From NCBI GenBank assembly GCA_023055505.1, contig JALIRH010000004.1:12705368-12769367 (forward strand): a DNA stretch of 64,000 bases. Reading direction: 5' to 3'. The stretch is from Callipepla californica brunnescens. Its lineage: Eukaryota; Chordata; Aves; Galliformes; Odontophoridae. Made by a program: the position numbers and the translations under genes. The notes beneath the pieces were generated by a model that saw nothing but the letters and a program-made list of their open reading frames with translations, ran no database searches and was not told the origin of the DNA. Positions 55,601 through 64,000 of this stretch are shown here, in pieces; the first letter of the stretch is position 1; each line of letters starts with the position of its first letter.

Positions 55601-58268
55601 GTTTCTTTCTCTTCAAGATCTGCCTGCAACTGCTTATTAGCTAAAGCTTTCTCCTGTGTCTCTATTTCCATCTTGTTAACTTGTTTATGTATTTCACTTA
55701 ATTGGTTATTAAGCTCTTCACAACGTGTCTCTTTAGCTTTAAAATCTTCAGTTAATTTAAGTTTAGTCTCTTCACTTTGTTGCTCCAAAAACTTAAGCTT
55801 CTTATCTAATGAAAAAATGATTTCTTGTTTCTCTTGTAATTCTTTTTTAATTGTTTCCTGGTCTTCAGCATGTTCCATAACCTTCCTAGATAACTGAGCC
55901 AACTCTTCATCTTTTTTAGCATCTTCCAAAACTAGTCTGTCGTATGAATCTTTGATAGATTTTAACTCATTTTCAAGAGTCAGTTCTTTATTCTCTTTCT
56001 CTTTAAGCAAACTGTTCATTTTTTCTTTTAGAGTGTTATATTCCTCAATCTGAGATTTCAAATATTCAGATTCTTTTCTTTGCTTGTTCTCAGTTTCTTG
56101 TAGCTTTTCAGATGATTTGCTAATCTGTTCTTTCAGCAACGTAATTTGTGACTCACACTCCATAAGACTATTATGGTGTGCGACATGATTGGCTTTGATT
56201 TCAGAGCGGAGATCTTTAATTGTAATGGTGTACTCGTTGATTTGTCTTATCAGTTCCTCATTTTCTTTGGTTTTAGCTTCATTCTCAACTCTAATTCTTT
56301 CCAGTTCTAGTCTCATTGTATTACTCTGCTCAGAAAGGACAGATATTTTAACACTTGCATCTCTTACATCGGCTGTTTGTACTTCTTTTAGCAAATCAGC
56401 CTCCCTTTCAGCCTTTGATAATGCCTCTTCTATCCCTCGTATTTCTTCATTTTTGCATTGCACTTGATGCTTCAGGATCATAACTTGTTCTGAATACTCT
56501 GTCATATTCAAAGACAAGGCAGATAACTCCTTCTCTTTTTCTGCCAGTGCTTCTTTAAGATGATCAATTTCTCTTTCACGTTTCTGAAGATCCTGAATAA
56601 GTTGAGATCTCTCCTCTAAATGGCTTGTATTCAGTTTGTCAAGCTCTTCATTTGTCTGGTCGAGATCCAGCTGCATCGATTCTACCATGCCATCTTGTTT
56701 CAAAGTCTAAACATCAAGAAAATAATGTTACAAGAATAACTGAAATGTATATTAGAAGGAAAACAGAAGATACATTCCTCATGTAAATCTATTATTTAAG
56801 CTATTTAAGCACTCACTACTGATCCTTGAACTAATGACCTATCCAACAGTACAATTCACAAGACAATAATGTTACTTTTTGGATAATTCTGGCATACAGA
56901 AAGGTCAGTGTAACTAATATTGAGGGTGTTTTCTGTCTGACATTTAAATGAACCATGCCAAATTAAAATAAAGTTAATTTCCATTTTGACTTACCTTTTC
57001 CTTCAGTGTAGCAACTTTTTCTGTTAGATCACTGATGATTTTTTTCTGTTCAGTGTTCTCCACTTCACATACACTGCATTTCTTTAAGACTTCTTTCAGC
57101 TTAGTATTAAAAATAAAAATTTGTATCATGGAAATATATTTAAAATTTGATGTTAAAATACTGAACTTACCTAAGAGTGGAATTTATACAGTGAAATTAA
57201 CTAAGGTAACACTTCACTCAAAAAACACCAATACGTTCATGCAAAGCACTGTGGTGTGTCTAAGTAAACATTACACCCAGCTTCAAGTAATTATACGATG
57301 TGAACAAAGCTGTAATGAAACAAAAGAGCCAAATCCTTTGGCTACAAAAACAACAATTTTGCTGATGGCGTACACATCTAAAGTTGAGGCCAGTGTTCAC
57401 CAGTTCTAATAAATTATATACTGTTCAGTAACTTACTTTTTGTTCACTATGAACAAACTTCTCTCCCAGTTCTTTGTTCATCAGATCCCTTTCTTGAAGC
57501 ATTTTTCTCAAAGTTTCAATTTGTTCTAGTTTTTCTGTTAAGCTTAGCAGTTTTTCTTCTTTTTCACCAAGTGAAGTTTCAAGGAAGGTATTTCTGTCAC
57601 TCAGTCTAAGAAGAAAATACACACACAGACCTTTGGTAACTAAATTCCATTTCGAAAACAAAGTTTGCTTTAGGCTTTCTAGGTTTATTAGTCCCTAAGC
57701 TATGTACCTAAAAGAATAATCATTTCTCTGATTTCCATTTAAACTAGCAAGACCAAAAATATTTTGACAGCAATCAGAAGCAAGAATCAAGTAAATACAT
57801 TTTACATGTTTTAGCAGATTACACTTCTGCTCTATTAGAAGTTTAAAGCAAATAAAGCATTTTCTCTGTGCAGTTATAGAGAATATTTATTTTACCCTTT
57901 TAGCTGCTCATTCAAGCCAGAGATCAGAATTTGATGCTTTTCAGCATCTCGAATCTGTTGGCTGCGTAACTGGGTGAGTTGAGTTTGCAAACGTTCATTT
58001 TCATTCTGCAACAAAAAATTAATCAAGAGGATTATTGCACACATGCATCCAGAATAGCACAAGAAAGCTAGAGCTCCAAAAACCTGACTCACTAGAGGAT
58101 TTACATCCTACATAGTAAGAGGCTGTTAGCGTATTAGCACTCATCAGTTCAAAATACAACATTAATACCACAAGTTGAGATTGATGCAACCTACCTTTCA
58201 GAAATACTTCCTTCAGTGATGCTAATAATAGAATGAACTCGAGGATCACTGCTCCATACCAAAAGCAA

Positions 58269-58310
<42 letters not shown>

Positions 58311-61300
58311 GTTAAGGCACCTTATTTAATTCAATAGGGGAAGCTACTGCTTTGAAAAAACACACTTTCCTCGTTGATTTGAGGATAATACTAAACAGGT
58401 AACTTTTTGGCACTTCTTTTCAACTTAAAGAAATGCAAAAAAAAATCTGCAGGAGATTAGATTAGCATACAGGGAATCGCAGAGAGAAGAGAAAGCAAGC
58501 TTCATTCACACTTTTTTCTTTAAACAGTACAAATGTCCTACTGTAGTCAGATTCACTGCACGCACTCAAAAATAAAACCACAGAAAATCTAATGTCAACC
58601 AGAAAGCAAAAACAGAACACATACTGAGAACCAACATCAAAAAGGACAAACATGGCAAACCTGTCACCTCTAATGAAAATAAGCTAGCATTCTGGAGGAG
58701 GCAGAACACACCTGTACAGCCCTCAATAGCTGCCCTTCTTCCTTTACATCAAACGTTACCTGTATCAAAAGGTTTTGTTAAAAGATTCTCAGATATTAAT
58801 AAGGTTGTCTTGTATCTCAAAATAATTATATAGAAGTAAATAAACAAGTAAGTAGGCGCAATTTAGCAGGTAAATATGAGCAATGCACGAAGCATGAGGA
58901 GCATGAGGAAGAGATCCGTTGTCTCATTTTGTGGAAACTAGGTTTAGAAAGTACAAAGCATAGTAACTTACCAGTCAGGCAACACTATAAAAGTATTTAA
59001 AAATTCTGATATAAGTATTTATTTTACTGTTCATTCTGGTGCATTCACTGATTACAGAATATATTAAAATATCTGTTACACATCTATGTTATGCATATAT
59101 TATATGTATGTGAGATATAATTATGAATTGAGGGACATAAGAGAGACTTATCCTAGTAGTGAAAAACCAGTTCAGCTCTTAATCTTCTGACAAAGGCATC
59201 CTACAGAGATGAATACAAAGTATTTTGACCTTTACTACTTTTCTGCAACAATTAATGAAACTTGCTTCCAAACAAGTTTCTTCATGTGCTGACTTCTACT
59301 TTTGCTGAATAGAAGTGTCAGGCTTAAACTTTAAAGCATAACATAGCATGCGTAGACTATAAACTATAAAATAGGTTTTAGGCATTTTTGCTAGCTGCAA
59401 ATTTACACTTTTGTGTTACAGTAAGACGATGAAAAGAAAATGAAACGATTCTCTTAACAACAGCAGTTTTTAGAGAAATACAATAGCTCACCTGAAGAGC
59501 TTCCATTCTACCTTGAAGTTGCAACCTATCTTCCAAATCCTGACAACGTTCTTCTAGAAACAGAATTTGTTCCTGCAGTTGATTTCTTTCCAATTCCAAC
59601 TCTTCAACAACACTCCGTAAGCCTATTTAAGTCAAAGAGGAAAAACTACTTCAGGAAAGATTTAAACAAATCCTGACGTCTACAAGTGACTTTCACCTTT
59701 ATATTCACAATTTTCACCACTCTTGGGCACAATTAGATCACAACCACTTCCAGTGGAAAGGCTTGAGGCCTTGTGCATGCAAATATTAAATGACAAACAC
59801 ACCCTTTACTTTACAAAAACTAAAAGCTACTGGTGTAACTCCATAACTCATAAAGAACCTGGCAGAAATATTCTAACAGATATTGTGTCCCAATTAATAA
59901 TACGGCTGATGTTACTTTAATCATGAGTTTTAATACACTTACAAGATCAGATCTTAAGCTATATTAACAAAGTAAGCAAGTCCATATCAAAATCTGCAAG
60001 TGTATCTACTCCATTTTACCAATGACACATACTAGGAGCTTTTACCACAGGTAGAAGAGCATCTACGCTAAAAAACAGGTATTTGATTTTTACTACAAAA
60101 CACACAGCAGCGCAATACAATTCTGTTTCCCAAACAAAACAGTTATGTAGATCAGAAACACACTCACAGGAACAAGACTCATAACTTAAAGACCACACGA
60201 TCTTGCCACATAGGGTACTTCACAGGCACCAAGGCTCAAACAGTTCCGGTGTTTAATAATATTTATATTCTACTTCTGAACCAAAACTAGGCAGTTCATC
60301 CAGCACGCACATGCTTAAAATGAAACAGAAGAAAACGCAAGCCAAAAAAATTCAACAAAGAATAGAATACACCACAAATGGGCTGTTAGTTGAATTTTGA
60401 AAACAAAAATAGACAACAAAATACAGGTGCCGTGCATGCTTTAATAAACTGACTAGTCTCTATCACACCTGCATTAGGTGAAGTGTATTCTGGCCACCAA
60501 CCTCCCATATTTTCTCCTTCAGCTGAATCAGTGCTATCCAAGGTGACATTCAATGCTTCCTGAAAGCACTGCTTTCTATCAAAGCTGTACTCTTCCTATG
60601 TGCAAAACATAAGAGTTGCATTTCATTAAAAGAAGAAAAGCAGCAAGGGTAAAATACATATTCTGTTATTAGAAGTGCAGTTTCAGTTAAATATTCTAAA
60701 ACCCAGCAAGTGATTCAGATCCACAAACGTAAGTATACGTGATCACTATGGACACCTGTCCAGCCTCAAACTGTCATTTCCAGAGAAGCAGAGTCTCCCA
60801 CAGGCTTTGTGCAGTATCTAGTACCTTTTGTACAGCTCTTAAGACACCCTCAGGCATCTGAGAGGCCAGCAGCTAATTATGTTTGGAAACGTTAATTGGT
60901 TCCAGTTTCCACACTTAATCGCATCCTCTGAAATTCAGGGTGAAGTACTGGAATTAACTAAACATAAAATTATTCTTCCAACGGCAAGCTTATGCAAGTG
61001 ACATCCTAATTCTTACAAAATATTGAGGTTTTTTTGCAAGCAACAGCACCAACTACTAAAATGTTAACCTGAATGAACTGACATTAATTACTAACCATTC
61101 AGTAAATCTCCTAACAGAGGAATTAATAAAGATTGTAACACGGCCTTAACATACGAAGCACGTACACAGCCACGAGGATATGAACTACTCCAGAGAGAAG
61201 TTCATAACTTTTCAACACAAAATTAAGCAGGCTCATGACTGAAGGAACAGAGAGATGTGAACCCACTAGAACTGCTCCTCATCTTCTGGCTGCATACATA

Positions 61301-61553
61301 ATCATTTAATTTACTAACAAACCTACCTAGTTTTCACTTACATAACAGATGCAAGTTCATAAGCCCTCAACCTATCCAACTGTAAAGCATCATATTTTTC
61401 ATTAATATACAGGTAAAATAGATATTCATAACGTTTAACCCACCTGAAGATTCCTGTTGGTCTGACTGCTTTTTGTTCCCGCCTGATCCAGCCTGCCCAT
61501 TCCTTGAACTGCGGTCAGTTCCTCCTCCAGCTCCTGTTGCCCTGAGACTATGG
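37468..61553 (-). CDS. GOLGB1-like: Giantin/golgin-B family protein, 5' end not found
   Basis: Golgins of this family are Golgi-anchored rods that tether vesicles. Fifteen in-phase exons encode at least 4,228 aa; human giantin is about 3,260. Exons on minus are 61553-61444, 60595-60502, 59622-59492, 58005-57896, 57605-57437, 57099-56995, 56706-45877, 45614-45463, 44715-44556, 42025-41873, 41530-41363, 39868-39771, 39440-39306, 38509-38395 and 37626-37468. Giantin hallmarks are two KLQAALxxR segments, [13 protein letters not shown], the [13 protein letters not shown] block, four (S/A)LQ(N/D)DRD repeats, PGAPQE and a C-terminal hydrophobic anchor. The N-terminal exons do not resemble the giantin N-terminus I remember, and no convincing initiator exon is present. 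An in-frame ATG at MGRLDQAG has a fair Kozak context but coding-like sequence precedes it. It is either a strongly diverged GOLGB1 or a paralogue. AKAP9 and pericentrin are unlikely because of the membrane anchor. Confidence 0.88.
38395..38509 (-). CDS. GOLGB1-like: Golgin penultimate exon
   Basis: 115 nt, phase 2 to phase 0, encoding [15 protein letters not shown] through SEHVTVRK. This non-coiled linker precedes the anchor, like the PIIGSCGTQEQALLIDL region of giantin. Acceptor TTCTTTAG, donor AAG|GTAAGT. Confidence 0.88.
39306..39440 (-). CDS. GOLGB1-like: Golgin exon, coiled coil
   Basis: 135 nt encoding [17 protein letters not shown] through GLSEELSN. It matches the giantin segment around QQSFSEAQQQL...EEERDQRVAAENAL in position and pattern. 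Acceptor TTTGTAG, donor CAG|GTAAAC. Confidence 0.88.
39771..39868 (-). CDS. GOLGB1-like: Golgin exon with PGAPQE motif
   Basis: 98 nt, phase 0 to phase 2, encoding [18 protein letters not shown] through LNELRK. The PPGAPQE and NELRK motifs match giantin (VAPGAPQEK ... NELRK). The donor AAG|GTCAGA is weak, but the phase agrees with the next exon. Confidence 0.86.
41363..41530 (-). CDS. GOLGB1-like: Golgin exon, coiled coil
   Basis: 168 nt, 56 codons in phase 0, [18 protein letters not shown] through [24 protein letters not shown] parallels the giantin SQSLRENQQHYGDLLNH segment. Acceptor TTTCAG, donor CAG|GTAAAT. Confidence 0.9.
41873..42025 (-). CDS. GOLGB1-like: Golgin exon, coiled coil
   Basis: 153 nt, 51 codons in phase 0. 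It begins [17 protein letters not shown] after the acceptor CTTCTTAAG, chosen because the alternative AG seven bases downstream breaks the frame. [17 protein letters not shown] matches giantin LKEIHQKELRIQQLNSN closely. Donor AAG|GTAACT. Confidence 0.88.
42026..44555. other. Golgin intron, no feature seen
   Basis: A 2.5 kb AT-rich intron. A 62-codon minus-strand open frame at 42729-42917 lacks flanking splice signals in the right phase, so it is not called as an exon. Confidence 0.5.
44556..44715 (-). CDS. GOLGB1-like: Golgin exon, coiled coil
   Basis: 160 nt, phase 2 to phase 0, [13 protein letters not shown] through [26 protein letters not shown] matches giantin QYLMAISDKDQQLSHLQ. Acceptor CACATTCAG, donor AAG|GTAAAC. 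Confidence 0.9.
45463..45614 (-). CDS. GOLGB1-like: Golgin exon, coiled coil
   Basis: 152 nt, phase 0 to phase 2, [18 protein letters not shown] through SYQSELAGL. The HQTKAFQ segment parallels giantin DKTKAFQ. Acceptor AATGTAG, donor GAG|GTATAA. Confidence 0.9.
45877..56706 (-). CDS. GOLGB1-like: Golgin giant exon: 3,610-codon coiled coil
   Basis: A single 10,830-bp exon, open without a stop and in phase 0 at both ends (acceptor TGTTTAG, donor TTG|GTAAGT). The composition is extreme E/K/L/Q/S, as expected for parallel coiled-coil rods. Breaks in the heptads lie near 52550-52660, 50870-50990 and 49950-50200 and around 46575-46630, where acidic or S/K-rich linkers occur. Giantin signatures are [10 protein letters not shown] (about 51731-51780), [16 protein letters not shown] (49865-49910), [20 protein letters not shown] (48424-48485), the [20 protein letters not shown] block (46876-46963) and four LQ(N/D)DRD repeats between 46030 and 47945. 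The plus-strand open frames within it are shadows of this biased composition. Confidence 0.95.
46030..47945 (-). repeat. Four-fold (S/A)LQ(N/D)DRD protein repeat
   Basis: Within the giant exon the motifs [12 protein letters not shown] (about 47910-47945), [12 protein letters not shown] (47095-47140), [12 protein letters not shown] (46360-46405) and [12 protein letters not shown] (46033-46070) recur. Each follows an F-x-K/F-A-K-type lead-in. Human giantin has several copies of the same K(S/A)MSSLQNDRD motif, which makes this a strong family marker. Function of the repeat is not established to my knowledge. Confidence 0.85.
56995..57099 (-). CDS. GOLGB1-like: Golgin exon, coiled coil
   Basis: 105 nt, 35 codons in phase 0, [18 protein letters not shown] through TLKEK. 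The acceptor reads ATACTAAG and the donor AAG|GTAAGT. No giantin counterpart is recalled. Confidence 0.82.
57437..57605 (-). CDS. GOLGB1-like: Golgin exon, coiled coil
   Basis: 169 nt, phase 2 to phase 0, [19 protein letters not shown] through FVHSEQK. Acceptor TTCTTAG, donor AAA|GTAAGT. Confidence 0.85.
57896..58005 (-). CDS. GOLGB1-like: Golgin exon, coiled coil
   Basis: 110 nt, phase 0 to phase 2, [17 protein letters not shown] through LNEQLKG. Acceptor GTTGCAG, donor AGG|GTAAAA. Confidence 0.85.
58273..58308 (+). repeat. (CA)18 microsatellite
   Basis: Eighteen perfect CA units in a golgin intron, long enough to be polymorphic. Confidence 0.97.
58309..59491. other. Golgin intron remainder, no feature seen
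   Basis: AT-rich intronic sequence with TA-rich patches near 59090-59110. No exon with matching phase is visible. Confidence 0.5.
59492..59622 (-). CDS. GOLGB1-like: Golgin exon, coiled coil
   Basis: 131 nt, phase 1 to phase 0, [18 protein letters not shown] through GRMEALQ. A strong heptad pattern. Acceptor TTAAATAG, donor CAG|GTGAGC. Confidence 0.85.
60502..60595 (-). CDS. GOLGB1-like: Golgin exon, acidic linker
   Basis: 94 nt, phase 0 to phase 1, [17 protein letters not shown] through AEGENMG. The acceptor CACATAG is acceptable, but the donor GAG|GTTGGT is weak. The phase fits both neighbours. Confidence 0.72.
61444..61553 (-). CDS. GOLGB1-like: Golgin most 5' exon seen
   Basis: Ends in phase 0 at CAG|GTGGGT after SQTNRNLQ. 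The proposed start follows a strong pyrimidine tract and GATCCAG. An AG six bases further in would keep the same frame. The frame is open upstream of 61553 (IEDDWFFPGCSDP) back to a TAA near 61615, so the exon may be longer. In-frame ATG codes for MGRLDQAG. Confidence 0.6.
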
Positions 61554-61615
61554 CTGGATCAGAGCAGCCAGGAAAGAACCAGTCATCCTCAATCAGTTTT
61601 GTGCCACAGGAAAGT

Positions 61616-64000
61616 AATTACAATTATATCAGACACTACTACATGAAAAAAGACCTGGGACAGCTGAAGTCCCTATGAATGACTGATAGAACAAGATTAA
61701 AGAAGCAATCCACAGCAGTCACCTTGTGATTTCCCTCCAACATTACTTAGTAGAACACAAGAATAAAGACAGTATATCTATCTCACTAAGAAGAAGCAAA
61801 CTGAAGTCTAACATTACTTCTTCATCGCTCTAAAGGAAGTCTTTATACAAGAGACTGGAAAGGGTGAGGTTATGCTGACACTAAAATAATAATAAATCCA
61901 ACCAATTAAAGGCTAAATTACATAGCCTTTCAGTCTACCAGGTTAAAATACATCCAATTTGCATAATATCAGCTGAGACAGCTGTACTTTTTGTAATGTG
62001 AACAATCACATTAAATTTATGTAAATAATGTGTCCGTTTCAGCTTCAATTTTAGCGTGAGTGATAATTTGAGGAAGTCACAAGCAAGTGTTACACTGCAA
62101 CTGGCATCAAACCATCTTATCATACATTAATAATACCATTCTTCTAAAGACAAATACAGAATCATTTTTAAGAAACACACTGAATAAATTCAGGATATGA
62201 AAGCTAAGGTATGCATCTTGTTCATTGTTAGAAATGCTTTTTCATTTAAAAGTACATTCCCATCTGTTTTGTGATATGACAAAACACATTTGGGGTGACA
62301 GATTAGGTTAGCAGGTGAATCATGCAAAGCAGACAAAACGGAACAGCTGGTGAAAAGAAATGAAAGTAAAGGTGGCTCCATACTTCAACTGAAAATAAGA
62401 TAATCACAGGTTTAGCTTTCAATTTAACCGTATCAACACACAGTTGTCTTCACAATGTGCAAAATTCAGACATTTTATTTATGCATCAGTGAAGTAAAAC
62501 CCAGGAACTATTAGGTCATACTGGGAATGCTCAGCTTTCATCTGAACTGTACAAGGACAACTTATTCAAAAGACTTCCTTAAAGCACATTCCCATAACAC
62601 CTATTAGATGGGAGAAAAGTTCCTCCTGTAATATTTGAAAACTACACGCTTAACAGTCCTAAAAGATTCAAGCAAAAAAAGTTAAAGAAAATCTTTAAGG
62701 GCTGTGTAAGCAGGACTGCAGAACTGGATTTCACTTTTGGTTTTAATTAAATTTTGATTTCTTTCACTATAAGCATTCATTCTGCATGCTTCTGTTCAAT
62801 TTTGTTTTAATCACTATACATGCTTCTTCAAAGCACATATAGATGTGCCAAATTCTGATCACCTCATACCTTTGCTATTACTGTAGTCCAGGAAGCATTA
62901 TTCAAGATCAGAATTTAATTTCATCTTTGAAAAAATTCAATTCCTTGAAGTTTAAACTGAAGTCATCCGCTTTTAAGCATAATCAGAATGAACCCAACTA
63001 TATTTGCTTTTGGTAGTGAAAAAAAGTGTCAGATTAACACTGATGAAAAATGACAGTATAGAAATTAGAACTTTAGAACAGTGTAGAACCCTTTGGTAAA
63101 CTTTCAGTAGTATTAAACTCAGCATTGCATTAACAACAGTTAGTAACTAAATATGTTTCCTAATGTTTTGCAGCAGCATAGGAAGCCTTTCATTTGCAAT
63201 TAGACCTGAAGTAAAAACCTGAAGAACTTCCAAAACGCTTTTACTCTGCTTCACACTGCATTCAAATTAACCAAAGATGCATCTGCACTTGTTTGTTAAT
63301 GTTTATGTTACATATCCCAATTTTCACTGTTTTACAGATGAAACGAGCCAGAATTCATAGACATCAGTCAATGCTATCACCCCCTAGGATTTTGTAGTTC
63401 TTCATACATTCATTCCAAAATAGAAAAGTGCCTTATTTGCCAAATTCCCACTATGATGGAATGAGCAGCAGGTTTCTAGATTGCTTAAAATATTCGTAAC
63501 TAATATTAGTGCTAATAAATCCTGCAATTTCCATGGGGGAACATAATTGTTATTTTAAAAACACTAGTGAATTTCAATTTCTTCTAAGTATTTCTAAATA
63601 ACTTTGATTCTCAGTTAGTTATATCCAACTGCGGCAAGCCAAGAACTTTTTCTCTAGAAATATGGAGTCAGCTGTTACTACGAAGAAAAATACAGTAAAG
63701 ATGATTTGGTTAATAGAAATGAAGAAATTGGCTTTGCAAGAGGGAAAAAAAAAATCAAGTGAAAAGACAGCATTTGTTACACGCACTGTTAAAACCCACA
63801 TACCGTCAATGGCAAACATTATAAGGTACTGTTGGTCATTTCCTCAAAAGAACCATCACCAGAAGAAATCAGCAACAGTACATTACAAGTTGCCATCGCT
63901 GCAGGAACCTGCATGCACAAAACTGATGGGAAACTATGTTCTCACTGGCTGACCAAATCGCAGTGTAGGGTAGGAGTGGAGGGGGAAGGGACGCTGAGGG
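61616..64000. other. Upstream golgin intron or flank, nothing identified
   Basis: No further exon of the golgin gene is recognisable. The last 40 bases become G-rich on the plus strand, which could be the edge of a promoter-type region beyond the window, but this is too short to judge. Confidence 0.4.

Noticed and set aside
55367..55897. 176-codon plus-strand open frame
   Set aside because: It is antisense to the giant golgin exon. Its S/F/C-rich composition is what the complement of E/K/L/Q-rich coding sequence produces.
37468..61553. AKAP9, pericentrin or CENPF as identity of the coiled-coil gene
   Set aside because: The C-terminal hydrophobic anchor and the [14 protein letters not shown] and LQNDRD motifs fit giantin; those centrosomal or kinetochore proteins have no such anchor.

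Overview
The window is vertebrate nuclear DNA, AT-rich and intron-rich, and most likely avian. Three remnants resembling the 3' end of CR1 LINEs, the dominant bird/reptile retroelement, lie in one intron. No Alu/L1-type mammalian repeats were noticed. Both genes found are on the minus strand, head to tail.

1-19.5 kb: no supportable gene. There is scattered low-complexity sequence and one decayed coding-like stretch at about 3.12-3.49 kb that ends in an oligo-A run.

19.6-35.5 kb (minus): a complete muscle-type actin gene. Eight coding exons give exactly 377 codons plus stop. Introns fall at the positions used by vertebrate smooth-muscle actin genes, including the two (after DMEK and after KMTQ) that skeletal and cardiac genes lack. 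Four residues that separate smooth from striated actins are smooth-type, but the N-terminus ([10 protein letters not shown]) is striated-like. A candidate 5' UTR exon with a consensus donor, a TATA-like box and a perfect CArG box lie about 3 kb upstream of the start codon.

37.0-61.6 kb (minus): the 3' part, nearly the whole, of a giantin/golgin-B family gene. Fifteen phase-compatible exons encode at least 4,228 aa of almost continuous coiled coil ending in a C-terminal transmembrane anchor. A single internal exon of 10,830 bp (45877-56706) encodes 3,610 of these residues. The C-terminal half carries giantin signature segments. The N-terminal exons do not resemble human GOLGB1 as I remember it, so this may be a GOLGB1 paralogue. 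The true N-terminus is not identified and may lie beyond 64000.

The two products work in different places: giantin-type golgins tether vesicles at Golgi membranes, whereas the actin is a contractile filament subunit. About 1.6 kb separates the candidate poly(A) signals of the golgin gene from the actin core promoter. I found no RNA genes, CRISPR arrays or intact mobile elements.
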